A stretch of 25,267 nucleotides of DNA from Proteiniphilum sp. UBA4977 (GTDB lineage: Bacteria; Bacteroidota; Bacteroidia; Bacteroidales; Dysgonomonadaceae). The notes below the pieces were generated by a model. That model did not search any database and was not told where the DNA came from. It was given only the letters and a program-made list of their open reading frames with translations. The stretch lies in NCBI GenBank assembly GCA_002398565.1, contig DGZP01000028.1, forward strand, positions 3,289 to 28,555, in the 5' to 3' direction. This document shows positions 16,931 to 24,924 of the stretch, one piece after another (the first letter of the stretch is position 1; the number at the start of each line of letters is the position of its first letter). The position numbers and the translations under genes were made by a program.

Positions 16931-18499
16931 ATGAAAAAGATAATCAATTACATATTGTGCCTTATCCTGGTAGTATGCGTGTCGTGCGATGCCTCTCTAC
17001 TGGATATTCAAAATGAAAATACCCTGAGCACGGGCGTATTCTGGAAGAGTGAGGCTGATATTGAAGCCAGCGTTATTTCCATATATGGTATGTTCTATCG
17101 TCAGGGCACATGGACGCGAAACATCTACACGCAAATGATAGGTATGGCGGATGAGGGAGTAAGTTATGCGGGTTGGACAGAACTGAATGAATATACCAAA
17201 TTTATTTTTACCAATTATAATTTCGGAGAAACAAATGTGAAGATATGGAGAGAACACTATGTGGCTATTTTCCGTGCCAACCAGGTACTGGATAATATAG
17301 AAAATATCACATTTTCCGATGACACCCATAAACAGGACCTAATAGGGCAGACCAAATTCATGCGTGCTTTCTATTATTTCTACCTTACCACGCTTTGGGA
17401 TAATGTTCCCCTTGTATTACGGACATCGTCGGCAGCCGACCGCCCCATACAAGCCACGCAAGAGGAAGTACTTACCCAAATAGAAGAAGACCTTAAAGAT
17501 GCCGTCAGCAAGCTTCCGACCACACGTGACACAAACAATACGGCTCGCCCTACAAAAGGTGCAGCCTACGGGTTACTTGCCAAAGCTTACGCACAACATC
17601 ACAAATGGGAAGAAGCGAGAGGTTGTCTTGAATGGCTTATCGACGGCGAAGGGAAAAACCACTATGATCTGGTGTCTAACTGGGAAAACAATTTCAGCAA
17701 CCATACGGAAAACAACAAAGAGGCATTATATGAAATACATTTCTCTTTGGTGAACCGGGTAGGATTCGACCAAACCGACAATTATCTGGATCCAAATGCG
17801 CAATTAGGCACTCAAATCGAAATGAACGCAGCACCTCCGGGTATTGGCTGGAACAATATAGAAGCAAGGCGTTGGCTGGTAGATTACTTTAAGCGCGAAA
17901 AAACAACCGACGGTAAATATGACTCCCGGTTATTCCACACCTTATGGTATGACGGTGCATCATCCGACTTTCCGGAATATCCCGACCAAATGATCTACGG
18001 CGCCCCCTGGAATAGCGATTGGGGAAACCGTGTCTTCATCAAAAAATACAGTACGGACGCAATGCCATTATATTACTGGAACGATAATAACTTTCGCTCA
18101 CTGCGCTATGCGGATATGTTGCTACTTTACGCCGAAGCACTCAATGAACTGAATGCTGTACCATCGGCCAAGGCCATTGAATGTGTCAATCGGGTACGTA
18201 ACCGCGTACACTTACCGAATATACAAAATAGCAACTATTATAACGGTACTCAGATAACGGGTAATAAAGATGCTTTCCGTGAACACTTGAAAATTGAACG
18301 TGCCCTTGAGTTGGCTATGGAGTGCGTGCGATGGATTGACTTGAAACGCTGGGGCATAAATAATGAAACGACATTGAATGAGTTAAAAGCACGTGATCCG
18401 GACTTTAATAATTTCATTATTGGCAAGTCCATCCGTATGCCTATCCCGCAAAGTGAGGTTGACAACAATCCTAATTTAAATCAGAATGATAAATACTAA
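16931..18499 (+). CDS. SusD/RagB-like surface lipoprotein
   Basis: A 522-residue lipoprotein that pairs with the SusC protein as the ligand-binding lid on the outer membrane. The signal peptide ends in the lipobox VVCVSC with Cys19, followed by Asp. Typical SusD features are DIQNENTLSTGVFWKSEADI at the N-terminus, TPR-like helices (FMRAFYYFYLTTLWDNVPLV, ATQEEVLTQIEEDLKDA, AAYGLLAKAYAQ), and the C-terminal FRSLRYADMLLLYAEALNEL and ECVRWIDLKRWG blocks. The start at 16931 is chosen over an upstream ATG at 16853 that lies within the SusC gene, because the signal peptide begins at MKKIINYIL. Binding specificity cannot be read from the sequence. Confidence 0.95.
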   Translation: MKKIINYILCLILVVCVSCDASLLDIQNENTLSTGVFWKSEADIEASVISIYGMFYRQGTWTRNIYTQMIGMADEGVSYAGWTELNEYTKFIFTNYNFGETNVKIWREHYVAIFRANQVLDNIENITFSDDTHKQDLIGQTKFMRAFYYFYLTTLWDNVPLVLRTSSAADRPIQATQEEVLTQIEEDLKDAVSKLPTTRDTNNTARPTKGAAYGLLAKAYAQHHKWEEARGCLEWLIDGEGKNHYDLVSNWENNFSNHTENNKEALYEIHFSLVNRVGFDQTDNYLDPNAQLGTQIEMNAAPPGIGWNNIEARRWLVDYFKREKTTDGKYDSRLFHTLWYDGASSDFPEYPDQMIYGAPWNSDWGNRVFIKKYSTDAMPLYYWNDNNFRSLRYADMLLLYAEALNELNAVPSAKAIECVNRVRNRVHLPNIQNSNYYNGTQITGNKDAFREHLKIERALELAMECVRWIDLKRWGINNETTLNELKARDPDFNNFIIGKSIRMPIPQSEVDNNPNLNQNDKY

Positions 18500-18516
18500 T
18501 TGATAATCTACAAATT

Positions 18517-19506
18517 ATGACCAATATAAAATATTTATTAGGAACATTCGTGCTACTTTTGATGTTTTCCGGATGTAATGATCATGATTCCAGTTATGTA
18601 ATCGAATCAGATTCCAACCGGTTTGGCGTGTATCCGGTAGCGATCCCCGTGAGTGCCGAAGGAGGAACGTATGAATTGACAATAACCGGAAATGAAGCAT
18701 GGACTATCGAATTAACCGAATCTAACAGCTCGGCTGCTGATTGGTGTACATTAAGCGAGACTTCCGGGAATGGTCAGAAAGTAATTACTCTCACTGTTAC
18801 TCCAAGCACTTCTTTTATAAAATTCCGCTCGATCATTGTAAACGTTAAATCGGATGACAGAGTGCTGAGATCAAAAGTTCTTCAGGAAACCATGGTACTT
18901 GGCGAAGACGAAGTGTTGATAAATGGTATGGTATGGTCCACCAAAAATATTGGTGCACCGGGTGCATTTGCCTCTTCACCGGATGATCCAGGCATGTTTT
19001 ATCAGTTTAATCGGAAAATAGGTTATCCCAGCGGTCCGCAAGGTGATCCTGCTCCGGAAAACTGGCCGGCTAGCTATACAAACGACGGAACAAATTGGCT
19101 CCCAGACAATGATCCCTCTCCCGAAGGGTGGCGTGTGCCTTCCGCAGCAGAGATGGCAGCACTCTGGGAGCTCGGAGCTACCTGGGTGTCAAAAGCACAA
19201 ACCGGATTTAAGGTGGATGGCTTAATTATAGGTGTTCCCGCATCCATCGCGGCGAATGCCAACAAAAATAATCTGAAACAATTGGGTTGCCTGTTTCTCC
19301 CGCAAAGCGGATGGCGTAATGAAACCGGAATGGTCGATCGAGGATGGCTGTGTGCTGTTCGGACCGGTACATCATTAAGTCCTACACATGGCGGTATGTC
19401 TCTGGGAGATGCCGGAGGTTACCGCGACATATGGGGCTGGGGTGACGGCCACAAAATACGAGCAGCCATGATCCGGCCAGTGAAAGATATTCAGGTAGAA
19501 GACTAA
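18517..19506 (+). CDS. BACON-domain surface lipoprotein with FISUMP-like C-terminal domain
   Basis: A 329-residue lipoprotein in the usual slot of a surface glycan-binding protein, directly after SusD. The lipobox is FSGC with Cys20, followed by Asn-Asp-His-Asp, an acidic tail that favours surface export in this phylum. Residues 40-125 form a BACON-type Ig-like domain (VSAEGGTYELTITGNEAWTI, then a VNVKSDDRVLRSKVLQE end strand). From about 133 the sequence resembles the Fibrobacter-type major paralogous (FISUMP) domain: INGMVWSTKNIGAPG, the PSPEGWRVPSAAEM block, and a C-terminal GWLCAVRTG / RPVKD pattern. Likely role is ligand capture or mucin/protein adhesion; neither is shown here. The FISUMP call is by motif memory. 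Confidence 0.78.
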   Translation: MTNIKYLLGTFVLLLMFSGCNDHDSSYVIESDSNRFGVYPVAIPVSAEGGTYELTITGNEAWTIELTESNSSAADWCTLSETSGNGQKVITLTVTPSTSFIKFRSIIVNVKSDDRVLRSKVLQETMVLGEDEVLINGMVWSTKNIGAPGAFASSPDDPGMFYQFNRKIGYPSGPQGDPAPENWPASYTNDGTNWLPDNDPSPEGWRVPSAAEMAALWELGATWVSKAQTGFKVDGLIIGVPASIAANANKNNLKQLGCLFLPQSGWRNETGMVDRGWLCAVRTGTSLSPTHGGMSLGDAGGYRDIWGWGDGHKIRAAMIRPVKDIQVED

Positions 19507-19523
19507 CTAATTAAGTATCCGGA

Positions 19524-20555
19524 ATGAAGTCATTTTTTATCTGTCTTATTGTAGTTCTGCTTTGGGGATGCCAAAGCAGAACTGATAGTGAGAAACCTCT
19601 TACTATCACCCCTCAGATCAGGTATGAATTCAGTGGTGGTGCAGGGCATTACAACTACGCCCCCAGCGTCATACAGGATCAATATGGAATCCGTTACGGG
19701 TTTATATGTGAAAACCGTGATCCCTTCAAAATAGTAGATTATGTATACCTGTATAAGGGAATCCCTACTGTCGATGGTTATGTATGGCAACCAGGCACTC
19801 AGATTGTTGCTCCCTCCGAAACAGGTTGGGACAACTGCCATATCTGTGATCCGGATGTCCGCGAGTTTAAAACCACATATAAGGGAGAGACTTACAATTG
19901 GATTATGACTTATTTAGGTGTTGACCAATGGGACAGTAAACATAATCAGATCGGACTGGCCATCTCCAAAAACATTGAAGGACCCTATATTAAATTCGAT
20001 CGTAATCCTTTAATACCATACGAAGACAGAACGAAATGGGGAGTCGGGCAAAGTACGACAATTGTCAAGGATTCCACGACCATCCAATTATTTTATAGTT
20101 CCACGACTGAAAATGGTAGGTTCTGTATGCGTGAGATCAAAATGAATGATCTGGATAACATCGTGATAGGAGAAGAAAAACCGATCCGTTTTATGGGATC
20201 CAACAATTATCCGGCCATGTCTGATAAGAATATTTACATGGTTTCGGAGATACGTGTTGGTCCTATCGATGAAATACCTACCTGGGTAGGCGATGTTTCT
20301 CGTTTAGCCTATATGCCAAGAACAGAAGATATGTTTTCCGAAGAGAATCGCTGGATAGAAATCGGACATGTCGGACCTGAAGAATCGGGGTTCCCGAGAA
20401 ATCATAATCCCGGTATTCTGACCGATACTAAAGGATATATGCTGAATGACGACGAACTCATTATGTATTTTACTCCGGCAATGACAGGAGAAAACTGGCT
20501 CTGGTCTTATGACCTGTATTCAGCAACATTTAATCTCAAAAGTTATTTTAAATGA
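19524..20555 (+). CDS. beta-propeller lipoprotein, GH43/GH130-like superfamily (first copy)
   Basis: A 343-residue lipoprotein with lipobox LLWGC (Cys16). Short repeated beta-rich blocks with acidic centres suggest a five-bladed propeller of the GH32/43/62/117/130 superfamily. Motifs shared with the protein at 22842 are APSVIQ, VDYVYLYK, WDNCHICDPDV, NQIGLAIS, WGVGQ and GFPRNHN. The CDPDV aspartate, and acids in EIRVG or EESGF, are candidates for catalysis, but I cannot assign a GH family. A riboside- or arabinoside-cleaving role is plausible from the neighbours. The stop overlaps the next start by 4 bases (ATGA). The first 28 codons contain two adjacent strong stem-loops. Confidence 0.75.
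   Translation: MKSFFICLIVVLLWGCQSRTDSEKPLTITPQIRYEFSGGAGHYNYAPSVIQDQYGIRYGFICENRDPFKIVDYVYLYKGIPTVDGYVWQPGTQIVAPSETGWDNCHICDPDVREFKTTYKGETYNWIMTYLGVDQWDSKHNQIGLAISKNIEGPYIKFDRNPLIPYEDRTKWGVGQSTTIVKDSTTIQLFYSSTTENGRFCMREIKMNDLDNIVIGEEKPIRFMGSNNYPAMSDKNIYMVSEIRVGPIDEIPTWVGDVSRLAYMPRTEDMFSEENRWIEIGHVGPEESGFPRNHNPGILTDTKGYMLNDDELIMYFTPAMTGENWLWSYDLYSATFNLKSYFK
19553..19583 (+). other. 13-bp perfect stem-loop inside the lipoprotein signal-peptide region
   Basis: AGTTCTGCTTTGG (19553-19565), loop GGATG and CCAAAGCAGAACT (19571-19583) pair perfectly. It starts 29 bases after the ATG and spans the lipobox codons. No T run follows, so it is not a simple terminator. A stem this long with a five-base loop is very unlikely by chance. 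Confidence 0.85.
19584..19607 (+). other. 9-bp stem-loop directly following the 13-bp stem
   Basis: GATAGTGAG (19584-19592), loop AAACCT and CTTACTATC (19599-19607) pair with a single G-U. The stem begins at the base after the first one ends, so the two could stack end to end. The G-U pair is compatible with the sense RNA and not with the antisense RNA. Confidence 0.7.
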
Positions 20556-21742
20556 GAAAAACTCTATCTCTAATGTTGTGTCTTGTTTATATACTTGTTT
20601 TCCCTTTCGGGAAGACAAGGGCACAACAGCACAATATTCCTGTAGTAGTCATTACCGATTTGTACCATCCTTATCAGGATCCGGGAGACAATATGGATCT
20701 TATCATGGGGTTCGGCCTACCTGATGTTGATCTGAAAGCTGTTCTTTTAGATATCACGGACGCCTTCAGAAAAGATACGGCCGACCATCCGACATTGTGG
20801 AAAGATCCGAGAGGACCGAGAGAGGCCGGTATCATTCCGGTGGAACAGCTAAACTATATTTTCAATAAAAAAATACCTTATGCAATTGGTCCATTATCCA
20901 TGATGAAATCGGAAGAGGATAAAATGGAATATTTACCTGATTATGAGCAAACGGCAATTTCATTATTTATAAGAATATTGACTGAATGTGAAGAACCCGT
21001 CGAAATCCTTTCTTTTGGTTCGGCAAGAATACTGGCAGTAGCCTATAACCGCAATCCGGACCTGTTAAAGAAGAAGATTGGTAAAATTCACTTGAGTGCA
21101 GGTACGGCAAGCAGGAACCATCAACTAGGCAGTGATCCCGGAGCGAATGCGATTCCGGGAGGAGAATGGAATGTAGCCCTGGATGTATTCGCTTTTACCA
21201 GAATTTTAAAATCAAACCTCCCTGTAGCCATTTATCCATGTGCGGGTAAAGACGGTGGATTTATTAAAGATCAGCATAATACATATTGGAGATTACCTGA
21301 TATGGAATTTACCAAACAAATGGATCCCCGGTTACGGCAATATCTGGACTTTGCTTTCAACCGGAAATTGCAATATGATTTTCTTCGGGCAATGGATGCT
21401 GCATATCCGGTAAATATAAATGTTGACCAGTATCCAAAACCATTTCACGTATGGGAAAGTGCGATCTGGTTAAAAGCGACACAAAGGGAAATCGTGTGTA
21501 CTCCCGGTGGGGAGTACTTCCTTATCAAAGAAGGGAATGTCAGGGAGGGCGACCGGATAATAAAAAACGAACTACGCTATTGTAACCTCACCGAGATAAG
21601 AGATGATGGACGTTTCCAGTTCTCATACACCGATAAGCCGTCTGATAAAGAGATTTACTATCGTCCGGATCCTGAAGAGAACGAGAAAGCATTTCAGAAA
21701 GTGATTCCCTCAATCTATATCTCCATTTCACCAAGTCATTAA
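20552..21742 (+). CDS. divergent nucleoside-hydrolase-like exported protein
   Basis: A 396-residue protein with a signal peptide ending near TRA-QQ (residues 22-26) and no lipobox, so probably periplasmic. The fold of inosine-uridine preferring nucleoside hydrolases is indicated by VVVITD at 31-36, a D43-P-G-D46-N-M-D49 segment, EILSFGSARILAVAYNRNPDLL with KIGKIHLSAG, and GEWNVALD, which corresponds to the family's E-F/Y-N-x-x-x-D. It differs from the usual enzyme by six residues inserted between the first Asp and the DPGD motif, and by WES where WDP/HDP-type metal ligands are normal. It may be a hydrolase for an unusual riboside, a related phosphorylase-like enzyme, or a binding protein. It sits directly before a canonical family member. 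Confidence 0.75.
   Translation: MRKTLSLMLCLVYILVFPFGKTRAQQHNIPVVVITDLYHPYQDPGDNMDLIMGFGLPDVDLKAVLLDITDAFRKDTADHPTLWKDPRGPREAGIIPVEQLNYIFNKKIPYAIGPLSMMKSEEDKMEYLPDYEQTAISLFIRILTECEEPVEILSFGSARILAVAYNRNPDLLKKKIGKIHLSAGTASRNHQLGSDPGANAIPGGEWNVALDVFAFTRILKSNLPVAIYPCAGKDGGFIKDQHNTYWRLPDMEFTKQMDPRLRQYLDFAFNRKLQYDFLRAMDAAYPVNINVDQYPKPFHVWESAIWLKATQREIVCTPGGEYFLIKEGNVREGDRIIKNELRYCNLTEIRDDGRFQFSYTDKPSDKEIYYRPDPEENEKAFQKVIPSIYISISPSH
20574..20628 (+). other. nested stem-loop inside the signal-peptide region
   Basis: The inner stem CTTGTTTTCCC (20594-20604), loop TTTC and GGGAAGACAAG (20609-20619) has 11 pairs with one U-G. An outer stem TGTTGTG (20574-20580) with CACAACA (20622-20628) encloses it. 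The structure begins 22 bases after the ATG at 20552. Confidence 0.7.
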
Positions 21743-21759
21743 CTCAAAAATATATATTT

Positions 21760-22803
21760 ATGACCCACAACAAATTTTATGCAGTAGGCCTTTTATTACT
21801 GATCGCTTTGTCCAGCTGTACATCTAAAGACCGGAGTACACAAATCGTTTCAGATGTACAGAAGATTATCTTTGAAACGGATATCGGCAACGATGTGGAT
21901 GATGCGTTGGCACTGGATATGCTCTATAAATACATAGATGAGGGAGATATTGACCTATTGAGCATTATGATCAACAAAGAGGGCACATATCCCCCTGAAT
22001 ATACAGACATCATGAATACCTGGTATGGTTACCCTGAAATTCCAGTTGGTATCATACACAATGGCGCAGACTGCGAGAATGATGCTACCAATTATGCCAA
22101 ATGCGTATCTCTGATGAAAAAAGAGAACGGGGAGCCGATATTTCGCCGTTCCCTCAACAACTATTCAACTCTACCGGAAGCACATATTCTGTATCGTGAA
22201 CTATTGGCTAAACAACCCGATAATTCCGTTACAATTATTTCTGTAGGTTTCTCTACCAATCTGGCTCGTTTACTGGATACTCCCGGAGATGATTTTTCAC
22301 CACTGACAGGAAAAGAATTGGTTGCAAAGAAAGTAAAGCTATTATGCACCATGGCAGGATGTTTCAATAATCCGGATCTATATGAGTACAACATTGTGAA
22401 AGACATTCCAGCCGCAAAAAAAGTCTTTGCCGAATGGCCGACACGTGTGGTAACCTCTCCTTTTGAAGTGGGGGTTGCGATCAATTATCCGGGTTCCAGC
22501 ATTGAAAATGATTTTGGATGGGCACCGGCACATCCGATGGTAGAGGGTTATAAATGTTATCTTGAAATGCCTTATGACCGTCCTACCTGGGATCTGACCT
22601 CCGTATTATATTCAGTGGAAGGTTCCTCTTATTTCAACATCTCTCCTGCAGGAAAGATTGATGTAACGGACAAAGGAGCTACTACTTTTACAACCGATGA
22701 AAAAGGCGATCGGTATTATTTAATGGTGGATTCCGTTCAGGCTGAGAATATCAAACAACATTTTATTGAATTGATCAGTCGGCAACCGGCTAATTTCAAA
22801 TAA
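21760..22803 (+). CDS. nucleoside hydrolase lipoprotein
   Basis: A 347-residue lipoprotein (lipobox ALSSC, Cys20) of the inosine-uridine preferring nucleoside hydrolase family, which splits nucleosides into ribose and base with a bound calcium. The metal-binding N-terminus is ETDIGNDVDDALAL (Asp41, Asp45, Asp47, Asp48). SVGFSTNLARLL matches the conserved GPLTN-type segment, MAGCFNN with YEYNIVKDIPAA matches the substrate-binding E-x-N-x-x-x-D, and TWDLTSVLY supplies the C-terminal Asp ligand. All key residues seem present, so it should be active, facing the periplasm or the surface. Together with ribokinase and the sugar permease it gives the locus its ribose-scavenging logic. The gap to the upstream gene is 17 bases. 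Confidence 0.9.
   Translation: MTHNKFYAVGLLLLIALSSCTSKDRSTQIVSDVQKIIFETDIGNDVDDALALDMLYKYIDEGDIDLLSIMINKEGTYPPEYTDIMNTWYGYPEIPVGIIHNGADCENDATNYAKCVSLMKKENGEPIFRRSLNNYSTLPEAHILYRELLAKQPDNSVTIISVGFSTNLARLLDTPGDDFSPLTGKELVAKKVKLLCTMAGCFNNPDLYEYNIVKDIPAAKKVFAEWPTRVVTSPFEVGVAINYPGSSIENDFGWAPAHPMVEGYKCYLEMPYDRPTWDLTSVLYSVEGSSYFNISPAGKIDVTDKGATTFTTDEKGDRYYLMVDSVQAENIKQHFIELISRQPANFK
21816..21861 (+). other. 10-bp perfect inverted repeat across the lipobox region
   Basis: CTGTACATCT (21816-21825) and AGATGTACAG (21852-21861) are exact complements separated by 26 bases. The left arm contains the lipobox cysteine codon of the gene at 21760 and begins 56 bases after its ATG. Confidence 0.6.
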
Positions 22804-22841
22804 ATATCCGGACACAAACACACTCTAAAACAACAAGTAAA

Positions 22842-23984
22842 ATGATTAAATATTTCTTTCCACTTATCGGAATATGGTTTATATTTTCCTGTTCGGAGGG
22901 GAATCCCATTGAACCACCTATTGACCCGCCGGAGCCGGGAAACCCGATTTCAGCTATCACTACCCCGAAATTCGTATTCGGGTTTCAAGGGGAAAGCAGG
23001 TATTCTTATTGTCCAAGTGTATTGCAACAGGAAGACGGAAGTATTCATATGTTCTTCTGCGGAAATCCCAATAACCTGATCATGGTCGATAATATTTATC
23101 ATATAAAGATTAATCCCGATGGTACGAAGACAAGTGCCAAAAGCGTCCTCCAGCCCGGAGTATCGGGTTCATGGGACGACCATCATACGTGTGATCCTTC
23201 TGTTATTGCCGGCGATTTCACCTGGAATGGCGTAACCTATAAATATGCCATGTTTTTCCTGAGCAATATGTATGGAGTATATTACAATGAAATCGGCGTA
23301 GCATTCAGTAACAAGCTGGATACGGACAGTTGGGTAAAATATCCGGAACAGATTGTAAAAAAGACATGGTCCACACCCGGGGATCAGAGCGTTGGCGGAT
23401 CCGGTAAAGCATGGGGAGTAGGTCAACCATCTGGAGTATCTTTGGATGGAAAAGGCAAAATACTACTGACATATACCGTCGGAGATATCGGCGGTACGCG
23501 TATTGTATGGTCGGAAGCTGATTTCAGCAATATGGACAACTATACGATAACTCCACCTCAAACTATCGTACAAAGCGGATTGAAAGCAATAGACAACCAA
23601 AGTGCGGATTACACATGCAACGCTGATTTTGCCATCAACAAAGAAGCCGACAAGATCATAATGATACGCCCGGTACAGCCCCATCCGACTGATTATCCGT
23701 CTTACCTGAATACCTCACTGGAAATCAATTACATGAATCTTTCCGATTTTATGAATCAAACAGGTGGCTGGAAACCTATATATCGCATCACACCGGAGGA
23801 TACCGGATATCCGCGTAACCATAACGCAGCCCTATTGAGAGATAATCTGGGATACTTACAAGACTGGGAGAAACCCACATTTTACTTTACAGTCAGTAAA
23901 GCTGCTCCTGATGTACAACCTTCAGGTAATAACCACGCAGAATGGACATATCACATTTGGAAAAGTCAAATAGTTAAAGAATAA
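22842..23984 (+). CDS. beta-propeller lipoprotein, GH43/GH130-like superfamily (second copy)
   Basis: A 380-residue lipoprotein (lipobox FIFSC, Cys17) with a proline-rich linker at about residues 21-35 that lifts the domain from the membrane. It shares a collinear set of motifs with the protein at 19524: CPSVLQ, VDNIYHIK, WDDHHTCDPSV, NEIGVAFS, WGVGQ and GYPRNHN. The two are tandem-operon paralogs separated by the hydrolase genes. This copy has longer loops between the third and fourth motifs. It is probably a five-bladed propeller hydrolase or lectin-like binder; the conserved CDP aspartate is the best candidate base. I cannot place it in a numbered GH family. The gap to the upstream gene (38 bases) is the widest in the operon downstream of SusC. 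Confidence 0.75.
   Translation: MIKYFFPLIGIWFIFSCSEGNPIEPPIDPPEPGNPISAITTPKFVFGFQGESRYSYCPSVLQQEDGSIHMFFCGNPNNLIMVDNIYHIKINPDGTKTSAKSVLQPGVSGSWDDHHTCDPSVIAGDFTWNGVTYKYAMFFLSNMYGVYYNEIGVAFSNKLDTDSWVKYPEQIVKKTWSTPGDQSVGGSGKAWGVGQPSGVSLDGKGKILLTYTVGDIGGTRIVWSEADFSNMDNYTITPPQTIVQSGLKAIDNQSADYTCNADFAINKEADKIIMIRPVQPHPTDYPSYLNTSLEINYMNLSDFMNQTGGWKPIYRITPEDTGYPRNHNAALLRDNLGYLQDWEKPTFYFTVSKAAPDVQPSGNNHAEWTYHIWKSQIVKE
22939..22986 (+). other. alternative stems early in the second propeller gene
   Basis: GAAACCCGA (22939-22947) pairs perfectly with TCGGGTTTC (22978-22986). A local CCCGAA (22964-22969) can instead pair with TTCGGG (22977-22982) across a seven-base loop. The two foldings exclude each other. 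Both lie roughly 100-145 bases into the gene. Confidence 0.45.
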
Positions 23985-23994
23985 TATATATAAT

Positions 23995-24924
23995 ATGAGT
24001 AAGATAGTAGTGATTGGCAGTTCCAATACGGATTTAATAGCGAAAGTAAAAGACTTTCCAAAGGCAGGTGAAACAATCAAGGGAGTTTTCTATTCTCAGG
24101 CAATGGGAGGTAAAGGCGCCAATCAGGCGCTTGCCGCACACCGATTAGGTGGGGATGTCAAGTTTGTCACCAGCCTGGGAAAAGATGCAAACGGCCTGAA
24201 CTCCCTGGAATACTATAAAAAAGAAGGATTAGATGCTTCTTTATCTTTACTGGTTGATAATGCTCCTTCCGGAGTAGCAATGATTTGGGTGGATGAAAAA
24301 GGAGAGAACAGCATTGTAATAATATCAGGGGCTAATGAAAAGTTCTCTTCAGACTATATCCACGAAATCAAAAAAGAGATTTTGAAAGCGGATATAATTG
24401 TCCTGCAATTGGAGATCCCTTACGATACAGTGAAAACAGTTTGTGACGTTGCCTACGAACACAATAAGCAGATACTGTTAAATGTAGCACCTGCGAGAAA
24501 ATTAGACACGGATATTATTAAAAAGATAAATATTCTGGTCGTAAACGAAACTGAAGCGGAAATTATTTCAGGAGAAAGAATCCATGAAATAGGGGAACAG
24601 GCAATGGTAGATAATTTATTAGCACTGGGAGCAAAATCCGTTGTATTGACACTCGGGAGTAAGGGATGTATCATGAAAAATGAATCCGAATACCATACAA
24701 TCCCTGCTTTTAATGTGAAATCGGTCGATTCCACCGGTGCGGGCGACACATTTTGTGGAGCACTGGCTGTCGGATTAACCAAAGGTAAAAACTGGAAAGA
24801 TTCGTTAATCTTTGCATCCGCTGCTTCTGCAATTTGTGTTACCCGAATGGGAGCACAACCATCTATCCCGACTGAAAACGAAGTCTTCGATTTCTTAAGA
24901 GAGAGAGTAATTCATTCATTTTAA
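23995..24924 (+). CDS. rbsK: ribokinase
   Basis: A 309-residue cytoplasmic PfkB-family kinase that phosphorylates D-ribose to ribose 5-phosphate. Length equals that of E. coli RbsK. It has the ribokinase N-terminal signature (VVIGSSNTDLI), the substrate loop MGGKGANQALAAHRLG near residues 38-53, NVAPAR, the NETEAE magnesium motif, and the catalytic DSTGAGDTFCGAL with its Asp near residue 251. The GGKGANQA block favours ribokinase over fructokinase or adenosine kinase. It follows the propeller gene by 10 bases and precedes the permease gene by 10 bases. It is the step that commits sugar released by the nucleoside hydrolases to the pentose phosphate pathway or nucleotide synthesis. Confidence 0.93.
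   Translation: MSKIVVIGSSNTDLIAKVKDFPKAGETIKGVFYSQAMGGKGANQALAAHRLGGDVKFVTSLGKDANGLNSLEYYKKEGLDASLSLLVDNAPSGVAMIWVDEKGENSIVIISGANEKFSSDYIHEIKKEILKADIIVLQLEIPYDTVKTVCDVAYEHNKQILLNVAPARKLDTDIIKKINILVVNETEAEIISGERIHEIGEQAMVDNLLALGAKSVVLTLGSKGCIMKNESEYHTIPAFNVKSVDSTGAGDTFCGALAVGLTKGKNWKDSLIFASAASAICVTRMGAQPSIPTENEVFDFLRERVIHSF

Noticed and set aside
21498..21517. 8-bp stem with a four-base loop in the NH-like gene
   Set aside because: It lies mid-gene without a T run, and stems of this size are expected by chance at this scale.
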